Source of the DNA: a bacterium
Lineage (GTDB): Bacteria > UBA9089 > CG2-30-40-21
Assembly (NCBI GenBank): GCA_018814245.1
Contig: JAHIZN010000237.1
Span: 1-5,297, forward strand
Length of the DNA: 5,297 nt
Direction: 5' to 3'
The notes beneath the pieces were generated by a model. It ran no database searches, was not told the origin of the DNA, and saw only the letters and a list, made by a program, of their open reading frames with translations. Positions within the stretch are counted from its first letter, which is position 1, and the number at the start of each line of letters is the position of its first letter. Shown one piece after another: positions 1-4,083 of this stretch. A program made the position numbers and the translations under genes.

Positions 1-118
1 AATTCCCGATTCCCGATTCTGTCCCCTTTCTTCAGATTCGCAATTCCCGATTCGCGATTCGAGATTCTGTCCCATCCCCCAGATTCGCGATTCGCGATTC
101 GCAATTCGAGATTCCCCC
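1..118. repeat. 7-nt-period low-complexity repeat downstream of greA
   Basis: The stretch is built almost entirely of heptamers such as GATTCGC, GATTCCC, AATTCCC and AATTCGA. Clean seven-base phasing is visible at about 1-20, 35-70 and 82-117. Two interruptions carry a related phrase, GATTCTGTCCC (15-25 and 63-73), so there is a weaker, larger unit of about 48 bases. The repeat ends at the greA stop codon and continues off the left edge, so its full size is unknown. It has no hairpin followed by a T-run, so I see no intrinsic terminator for greA here. No open frame or RNA gene is supported. Variation between units looks like slippage plus point change. Confidence 0.85.
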
Positions 119-592
119 CTACTCCCTAACAATCCTAATTATCTCATATTTCAATATCCCCACCGGCACCCGAATCTCTGCAATATCTCCAACCTTTTTT
201 CCCATTAACCCTTGAGCAATAGGGGTTGTAGTAGCTATTTTCCTTTCAGCAAAATTAGCCTCAACCATGTCAACTAAGGTATACTCTACCTCTGTTCCCT
301 TATTTAGATCCCTTAATGTTACCTTAACCCCAATACAAACCGTATCATCAGGAAATTTTTCTTTATCCATAACTGTAGCCCGACTCAATTTATCCTCAAG
401 GACTTTGATTCTTGCCTCAACAAAACCTTGTTCTTCTCTTGCGGCGTGATACTCTGCATTTTCCTTCAGATCACCAAGCTCTCTGGCATTACCAATAGCC
501 TTAGAGATTTCCCGTCTTTTTTTACCCTTCAGATAGGTTAATTCTTCCCTTAGCTTGTCAATGGTTTCTCTGGTCATATATATTTCACTCAT
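119..592 (-). CDS. greA: Transcription elongation factor GreA
   Basis: GreA enters the secondary channel of RNA polymerase and stimulates cleavage of the backtracked transcript, rescuing stalled elongation complexes in the cytoplasm. The 157-residue product has the usual family length. Its N-terminal coiled-coil hairpin (about residues 5-75) carries the signature GDLKENAEYHAAREEQ at 40-55, with the catalytic acidic tip residues D41 and E44 at the E. coli positions. The C-terminal FKBP-like domain (about 80-157) contains TPIAQGLMGKKVGD at 123-136. I chose the ATG at 592 because a perfect AGGAGG (599-604) lies 6 nt upstream. The frame stays open to 709, but that part overlaps the neighbouring gene and matches nothing in GreA. 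It follows the lipoprotein gene after 46 nt with no visible promoter between, so co-transcription is likely. Identification is secure. Confidence 0.97.
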   Translation of the reverse strand: MSEIYMTRETIDKLREELTYLKGKKRREISKAIGNARELGDLKENAEYHAAREEQGFVEARIKVLEDKLSRATVMDKEKFPDDTVCIGVKVTLRDLNKGTEVEYTLVDMVEANFAERKIATTTPIAQGLMGKKVGDIAEIRVPVGILKYEIIRIVRE

Positions 593-638
593 AAAATACC
601 TCCTCGTAATTCTTTTGTCAGATGCGTTTAGCCTGTCT

Positions 639-1520
639 CTATTTGATTGGATAAAACAACTCAGATACCTTTTCCACAGCCTCTGCCAAGGCAAGTGGGG
701 TAGAGACATTCATCAGCCTTGGATCAACCGAATATATCCTGTTGTTTTGAGACGCACTCATGGATTCAATCTGTTTCCATCGCAGTCTCCCTTCCTCAGA
801 TACATTGCTTACAATAATGACATCAGGGTCATTATTGATCACCGCAGGTACAGTATAATAAGGAAATTCTGTTTTCCCCTGAACAATATTTATCCCACCT
901 GCAAGCCTGATAATAGTATCAGCATATGAACCCATTCCCACTGTGGTTAAAGGTTTATTGCCTGCTTCCCAAAAAACTTTTGGTCTATTATCTTTTATTT
1001 TCTTTGCCACAGCATCTATCCTTTCATCAGCCTCAGAAATATTTAATTCTGATTCGCCCTGGCTTTTGGTTATTTTACCAAGAAACCTGAAATTTTCCCA
1101 TATGTCCTTATCTGTAGCACATTTTTTCAAAACAAATACGGCTATCCCCATATCCCGCAGATTGGTTATGGTTTGCTCAGGCATATCCCCATCCGTGGAT
1201 AGAACCAATTCAGGAGAGAGACGAATCATGTTTTTCATAAAAATATTACCCTTGTCCCCTACCCTCTCCTTTCCTTTTACCTGTGGCAGATGACTGCAAT
1301 CATCAGTCACAGCCATGATACAGTCCCCTTTCTCAAGGGCACACAGTCCCTCTGTAATTCCAGGAGAAAGCGAAACAATTTTCTTTGATGGTATACTTAT
1401 TTGAACCTTTGCCCCTGTAGCGTCTGTGATTTCTTGTATTGTAGATGTTGGTTTTTGCGGAGAAAGCAGGTTGCAGCCGGATAAAAAACAAATGAGCAGG
1501 ATGAATTTCAATGTCCGCAT
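639..1520 (-). CDS. BtuF-like periplasmic-binding lipoprotein (cobalamin/iron-chelate ABC transporter type)
   Basis: A 293-residue substrate-binding protein of the helical-backbone class (Peripla_BP_2/BtuF family), which captures cobalamin, iron-siderophore or similar chelates and hands them to a BtuCD-type importer. Residues 1-16 form a lipoprotein signal: MRTLKF, a hydrophobic stretch, then lipobox LSGC with acceptor Cys16, implying a membrane-anchored exported protein. The first lobe begins with KIVSLSPGITEGLCAL (47-62), the typical family opening, followed by VTDDC (71-75) and LSPELVLS (101-108). The second lobe holds the WEAGNKPLTTVG strand (184-195) and NDPDVIIVS (230-238) before the C-terminal helix. 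The ATG at 1520 has AAGG six bases upstream (1527-1530). No permease or ATPase gene is in view, and I see no cobalamin riboswitch, so the ligand is undecided. It probably shares a transcript with greA. The family is clear; the substrate is not. Confidence 0.85.
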   Translation of the reverse strand: MRTLKFILLICFLSGCNLLSPQKPTSTIQEITDATGAKVQISIPSKKIVSLSPGITEGLCALEKGDCIMAVTDDCSHLPQVKGKERVGDKGNIFMKNMIRLSPELVLSTDGDMPEQTITNLRDMGIAVFVLKKCATDKDIWENFRFLGKITKSQGESELNISEADERIDAVAKKIKDNRPKVFWEAGNKPLTTVGMGSYADTIIRLAGGINIVQGKTEFPYYTVPAVINNDPDVIIVSNVSEEGRLRWKQIESMSASQNNRIYSVDPRLMNVSTPLALAEAVEKVSELFYPIK

Positions 1521-1735
1521 AATATTCCTTCAGGATAATTTTTCGACCTGTGCGCAGTTAGAAACAGGGAATATATCCGAGATTACGCAGATTTCGCAGA
1601 TTAAAGAACAAATCGTTTATATTCTAAGCTTTTTGCCCTAATAATTCTATATATCTTCATATTCCTCATCCATCTCTTTTCTTCTCCTTAATCTGCGTAA
1701 TCTGCGTAATCTGCGGATAATCTTTCTGTGTAAAT
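1521..1735. other. Gap between lipoprotein gene and tRNA, with degenerate repeats
   Basis: There is no supported gene here. The gap holds the inverted TCTGCG repeats listed separately. An 8-codon open frame (1647-1673, minus) starts 10 nt after an AAGGAG, but that AAGGAG overlaps one repeat arm, so I do not call it a gene. TATATT on the minus strand at about 1571-1576 could be a -10 box for the lipoprotein gene, but no good -35 stands 16-18 bases upstream. No T-run terminator follows the tRNA, so read-through from the tRNA promoter into the lipoprotein gene and greA is possible. Confidence 0.6.
1578..1714. repeat. Inverted pair of TCTGCG-type degenerate repeats
   Basis: The right arm (1686-1714) reads as TTAATCTGCG followed by two further TAATCTGCG units, a tandem 9-nt period. 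The left arm (1578-1606) is its reverse complement, matching at 25 of 29 positions by hand alignment. About 80 bases separate the arms, including the AT-rich stretch 1607-1660. The pair may be two independent insertions of the same low-complexity phrase or the ends of a 137-bp element. No target duplication is obvious. Confidence 0.7.
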
Positions 1736-1811
<76 letters not shown>

Positions 1812-1863
1812 ATTATAAGGAAGAAAAGAAATTCCTGAAGAAGACTCTTGACCCTTCTTGCTA

Positions 1864-1892
1864 AATATATCATACAATTTCCAAAATGTCAA
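1864..1892 (-). promoter_or_regulatory. Sigma-70 promoter for tRNA-Gly
   Basis: On the minus strand a perfect -35 TTGACA (1887-1892) is separated by exactly 17 bases from the -10 TATATT (1864-1869). Initiation would fall near 1857, giving a leader of about 46 nt before the mature tRNA end at 1811. The -35 sits immediately after the T-run of the hairpin at 1897-1934, so the upstream transcript is stopped just before this promoter. I see no GC-rich stringent discriminator just after the -10. Confidence 0.85.
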
Positions 1893-1893
1893 C

Positions 1894-1934
1894 AAAAAAA
1901 TAACCTCCATGCCCTGCAACATGGAGGTTATTTT
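1894..1934 (-). terminator. Strong intrinsic terminator upstream of the tRNA promoter
   Basis: A perfect 15-bp stem (AAAATAACCTCCATG at 1897-1911 with its complement at 1920-1934) closes an 8-nt loop. On the minus strand the hairpin is followed by seven consecutive T (1894-1900), part of them paired in the stem, the classic rho-independent layout. It lies about 340 bases beyond the kinase stop, so it probably ends the kinase transcript. The other direction has only four T, so any bidirectional action would be weaker, and no plus-strand gene needs it. Confidence 0.88.
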
Positions 1935-2107
1935 CGTTGGATTACAGGTTTTAAGATTCAAAGCTACCTACCTGTCCATCCGCACAGAAAAGACTTACTT
2001 TTCATATAGCAAGAGTTGTGCCAGATTTGCCAGCATATCTTGCAAAATTCGCAACTATTGTCATATCAGTATATTAACTCATTGCAGGACTATTTTGTGG
2101 GCATGAT

Positions 2108-2129
2108 ATATGTACTTAGAGGTACATAT
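2108..2129. repeat. Short AT-rich hairpin
   Basis: ATATGTAC (2108-2115) is followed by TTAGAG and the exact complement GTACATAT (2122-2129). This is an 8-bp perfect stem with a 6-nt loop. No T-run follows. It could be a binding-site palindrome or a chance structure, and I do not recognise it. Confidence 0.5.
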
Positions 2130-2163
2130 GGCAGATTAGCAAGTACACCATCTGTCTGTGCGA

Positions 2164-2192
2164 CTGCCTGTCCTTGCTTGGGCGGTAGGCAG
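2164..2192. repeat. GC-rich hairpin, CTGCCT/AGGCAG
   Basis: CTGCCT (2164-2169) pairs with AGGCAG (2187-2192). Two G-T pairs and one C-G pair extend the stem inward, leaving about 11 unpaired bases. It lies ten bases left of the 28-bp palindrome and is richer in G+C than the surrounding sequence, so it may be a separate intergenic repeat. Only one copy is present in this window. Confidence 0.45.
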
Positions 2193-2202
2193 GTGTCCAA
2201 CA

Positions 2203-2230
2203 GTAGGGGCAATTCATGAATTGCCCCTAC
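2203..2230. repeat. Perfect 28-bp palindrome of the GTAGGGGC/GCCCCTAC family
   Basis: GTAGGGGCAATTCA (2203-2216) is followed directly by its exact reverse complement, so all 28 bases are self-complementary. It lies 44 bases beyond the kinase stop. The outer eight bases match the ends of the element inside the FIST gene, while the inner stem is different. Without a T-run it is not a standard terminator, though it would form a strong mRNA hairpin. Confidence 0.85.
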
Positions 2231-2250
2231 AATACCAATATCCTTTCTCC

Positions 2251-2274
2251 CTTTGTGTCTTTGTGTCTTTGCGG
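2251..2274. repeat. 8-nt tandem repeat CTTTGTGT x2 plus CTTTGCGG
   Basis: Three consecutive octamers, two identical and the third changed at two bases, end directly at the kinase stop codon (2275-2277). The CTTTGTG core also occurs in the inverted repeats at 3578-3692, so this may be a degenerate member of the same intergenic repeat vocabulary. Confidence 0.6.
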
Positions 2275-3495
2275 TTAATCTTCTCTGTTTATTACAGGCA
2301 AACTAAAGGTAAAGCTGCTGCCCTCACCTTGCTTGCTTTCCACCCATATCCTGCCGCCATGATGCTCAATTATTTCCTTGCAAATAGCAAGACCAAGCCC
2401 CATACCATTGGGCTTATCTGTTAAAATATCCTTTTTTATCTGATAAAATTTATCAAATATCTTTTCCTGTTCCTCGTGTTTAATCCCAATCCCCTCATCC
2501 TGAACACTCACCCAAATCTCAAGCCTTTTATCATCTGTCATTTGTTCTGCAGCATTAATCCTTATTATTCCACCAGATGGGGTAAAATTAATCGCATTGT
2601 TCAGGAGATTATTCATCACATCAACCAATCTGTCTTTATCTCCATAGACATCAGAAATGCCGGAAGAAATATTTGTCTCTAATCTTAGTCCACTTTCTTT
2701 TATATCCAGTTGCATGGCATCTACAACTTTTTCAATAACCCTATTTATGGGTACAGCACCCATCTTCCAGTATATTTTGCTGGTTTCAATTTGGGAAGTC
2801 ATTAAGAGATTATTAATCATCCTGCCCAATCTATCGCTTTCACTATTGATAATCTGCAAATATTCTATTGTTTCCGACTGTTCTATCTTGTCATCAATGA
2901 GGATTTCGGCAAAGGCTTTAATTGAAGAAAGCGGGGTTCTAAGCTCATGAGAAACTGTGATTAAAAAGTCAGATTTCATCTTATTTAATTTTTCTAATTG
3001 TTGGTTGAGTTCTTTGAGGTTGTTTTTTTCCTTTTCAATCTCTAAGGATGAGGCTTTTAGAACATGGGCAGTCTTTTCCAATTCATCATAGGCGTGGTCT
3101 ACATCTATATTCAGCTTTTTAATTTCTTCTCTGGCATTTTTTAATTCTTTAGATAGGTTAAATTTTTCAATTATCTTATTCAGCTTAAAAATCAGGACTT
3201 CTGGTATAATTGGTCTGAAGATAATATCCTCATATTGCCCTAATTGACTAATTCTATCAGAGATGACAGCAGGTTGTCCAACAGCAACAACAGGGACATT
3301 TCCCATACCATTTGTTTGAGACACATCATCTAAATCAAGCATGTAGAGACAATCTCTACCGTTGTTCTTCCGAATCTGCCCATGGAATTCTTCAATGGTC
3401 AAAGGAAGCTGAATTGATAATCCATGCTGGTAACAATAGCTTTCTACAGCAGCAAGCAATTCATTATTTTCAGTCAACAAAACAACCGTTTTCAT
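2275..3495 (-). CDS. Soluble sensor histidine kinase with degenerate receiver-like N-terminus
   Basis: This 406-residue kinase should autophosphorylate on histidine and pass phosphate to an unseen response regulator. Residues 1-112 have a receiver-like alternation (VVLLTEN, LYMLDLDD, PVVAVG, IIFRPIIPEVL). D54 or D56 may fill the acceptor position, but the acidic pair is EN (9-10) and the usual KP is R94-P95, so phosphorylation is doubtful. A charged coiled coil follows (about 113-172). The HisKA H-box is SHELRTPLSSI, with H183. The ATPase domain has all boxes: NNLLNNA (295-301), DEGIGI (333-338), FDKFY (347-351), GMGLGL (364-369) and GEGSSF (390-395). I see no signal peptide or membrane segment, so it is cytoplasmic. 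The ATG at 3495 follows GGAG by 6 nt. An upstream GTG at 3585 would add a hydrophobic stretch but lacks this site. The FIST gene lies 588 bp upstream and no regulator gene is in view. Confidence 0.93.
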   Translation of the reverse strand: MKTVVLLTENNELLAAVESYCYQHGLSIQLPLTIEEFHGQIRKNNGRDCLYMLDLDDVSQTNGMGNVPVVAVGQPAVISDRISQLGQYEDIIFRPIIPEVLIFKLNKIIEKFNLSKELKNAREEIKKLNIDVDHAYDELEKTAHVLKASSLEIEKEKNNLKELNQQLEKLNKMKSDFLITVSHELRTPLSSIKAFAEILIDDKIEQSETIEYLQIINSESDRLGRMINNLLMTSQIETSKIYWKMGAVPINRVIEKVVDAMQLDIKESGLRLETNISSGISDVYGDKDRLVDVMNNLLNNAINFTPSGGIIRINAAEQMTDDKRLEIWVSVQDEGIGIKHEEQEKIFDKFYQIKKDILTDKPNGMGLGLAICKEIIEHHGGRIWVESKQGEGSSFTFSLPVINRED

Positions 3496-3510
3496 AATCT
3501 TCTCCGAAAT

Positions 3511-3771
3511 GTAATTGCTCAATAACCTGTGGATTTTGCAAGCCACAATTAACAATAGATGAACGATTACAAGGGAAAGAACCACAAAGGGTGTAACTCC
3601 TTAGGGAAAATAATTGCGAACAATAACGATAACAAGGTAACCGCCCGCCCGATAATGGTTTATTCCTTAGAATTTACACCCTTTGTGGTTCTGTATCTGT
3701 ATTCTTGCTGCCTGAATAGTTACTGTTGCTTTCAACCTCCTGCGAATTGCCACAGGATATTGAGCAGTTAC
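3511..3771. repeat. Inverted duplication with 19-bp perfect inner repeats
   Basis: AGAACCACAAAGGGTGTAA (3578-3596) is present as an exact reverse complement at 3674-3692, flanking a 77-bp core. Farther out, 3511-3532 (inside the kinase leader) is the reverse complement of 3750-3771 at 20 of 22 positions. Both pairs keep the same order, and short matches lie between them, so the two arms look like diverged copies of one segment of roughly 90-100 bases. The left arm ends about 15 bases before the kinase start codon. No clear target-site duplication flanks either pair. Confidence 0.75.
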
Positions 3772-3850
3772 TCCGAAACTTAGCATGTCCTAACATCTTT
3801 TATCACATGCCAGCGAACGGTTCAACTACACGCCTGTGTGGAATGCAAGG

Positions 3851-3865
3851 CAAAGGGTGTAAATT
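3851..3865. repeat. Third fragment of the inverted-duplication repeat
   Basis: CAAAGGGTGTAAATT here is the exact reverse complement of 3671-3685 in the right arm of the inverted duplication. A 15-base exact match so close by is unlikely to be chance, so this is probably a truncated extra copy in the orientation of the left arm. Confidence 0.55.
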
Positions 3866-3911
3866 ACTGGAAGATTTCTCGGTTCATTCATGCGATTGTG
3901 GAGAATAATTT

Positions 3912-3938
3912 AGGGCAGACACATAGGTCTGCCCCTAC
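3912..3938. repeat. Palindromic element, intergenic twin of the copy inside the FIST gene
   Basis: GGGCAGAC (3913-3920) and GTCTGCCC (3927-3934) form a perfect 8-bp stem with loop ACATAG, followed by CTAC. The left end has lost one G relative to GTAGGGGC. The 27-base element is identical at 26 positions to the reverse complement of 4886-4912, which lies in coding sequence. Confidence 0.85.
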
Positions 3939-3972
3939 TCCCTTTGAATTTTCTGTTTTCCGACGGTTCATC

Positions 3973-4005
3973 CTCTCGCTTGTGGAGGAACACAAAGCAT
4001 GAGAG
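3973..4005. repeat. Imperfect 12-bp hairpin
   Basis: CTCTC-GCTT-GTG (3973-3984) pairs with CAC-AAGC-GAGAG (3991-4005), interrupted by a one-base and a two-base bulge on the right side. The loop is GAGGAA. It looks like a decayed palindrome of a different family from the GTAGGGGC elements. No T-run follows. Confidence 0.55.
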
Positions 4006-4046
4006 TCAGAGGCAAGCCCTGCCCCCTACAGTGGTCATATCCAGCA

Positions 4047-4072
4047 GGGGCGGGTTATACAAAACCCGCCCC
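4047..4072. repeat. Palindromic element with GGGGCGGGTT stem, just after the FIST stop
   Basis: GGGGCGGGTT (4047-4056) pairs perfectly with AACCCGCCCC (4063-4072) around the loop ATACAA. Its GGGGC/GCCCC edge relates it to the GTAGGGGC family, though the TA and AC ends are missing. It begins 11 bases beyond the FIST stop codon. The strong stem could hinder 3' decay or transcription, but no T-run follows on the minus strand, so I do not call it a terminator. Confidence 0.75.
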
Positions 4073-4083
4073 CAAAGCAACGC

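Larger units (their letters stand above)
1812..2274. other. 463-bp region between tRNA-Gly and the kinase gene
   Basis: This stretch has no supported coding gene. From left to right it holds the tRNA leader (1812 to about 1857), the tRNA promoter (1864-1892), an intrinsic terminator (1897-1934), about 170 bases with no recognisable structure (1935-2105), a short hairpin (2108-2129), a GC-rich hairpin (2164-2192), a perfect 28-bp palindrome (2203-2230) and an 8-nt tandem repeat (2251-2274) that touches the kinase stop codon. Plus-strand open frames across it start without ribosome binding sites, overlap one another and resemble no protein I know. Confidence 0.75.
3496..4083. other. 588-bp repeat-dense gap between the kinase and FIST genes
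   Basis: The gap holds the kinase leader, a large inverted duplication (3511-3771) with a third fragment at 3851-3865, a palindrome (3913-3938), an imperfect hairpin (3973-4005) and another palindrome (4047-4072). The remainder (about 3772-3850 and 3866-3911) shows nothing I recognise. A plus-strand open frame at 3726-3908 would encode a 60-residue cysteine-containing peptide from TTG without a ribosome binding site, and its early part lies in a repeat arm, so I do not call it a gene. No convincing kinase promoter stands out. TTGTGG with TTATTG 17 bases later is the best weak candidate on the minus strand. Confidence 0.75.

Noticed and set aside
1..118. CRISPR array
   Set aside because: The repeats are only 7 bases, contiguous and without spacers of constant length.
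116..127. CCCCTACTCCCT at the greA stop, also at 3932-3943 next to a palindrome
   Set aside because: Only 12 bases with no hairpin partner at the greA site; could be half an element but chance in C-rich sequence is as likely.
593..709. N-terminal extension of greA to 709
   Set aside because: The extra 39 residues overlap the lipoprotein gene, do not resemble GreA, and lack a ribosome binding site, whereas AGGAGG sits 6 nt before the ATG at 592.
1647..1673. 8-codon open frame (MDEEYEDI) preceded by AAGGAG, a possible leader peptide
   Set aside because: The spacing is long (10 nt), the AAGGAG partly belongs to a repeat arm, and the peptide shows no attenuation logic such as a run of regulatory codons.
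1521..1735. Cobalamin riboswitch before the BtuF-like gene
   Set aside because: I looked for a B12-box-like GCCACTG motif and a long structured leader and found neither.
1812..1817. TATAAT on the minus strand just before the tRNA
   Set aside because: A -10 box there would start transcription inside the mature tRNA; the promoter at 1864-1892 is correctly placed.
3496..3585. Longer kinase start at a GTG at 3585, adding a hydrophobic segment
   Set aside because: No ribosome binding site there, the added region lies in a repeat arm, and GGAG is well placed for the ATG at 3495.
3726..3908. Plus-strand 60-codon frame with several cysteines
   Set aside because: TTG start, no ribosome binding site, lies in repeat-derived sequence, opposite to all neighbours, and resembles no family I know.
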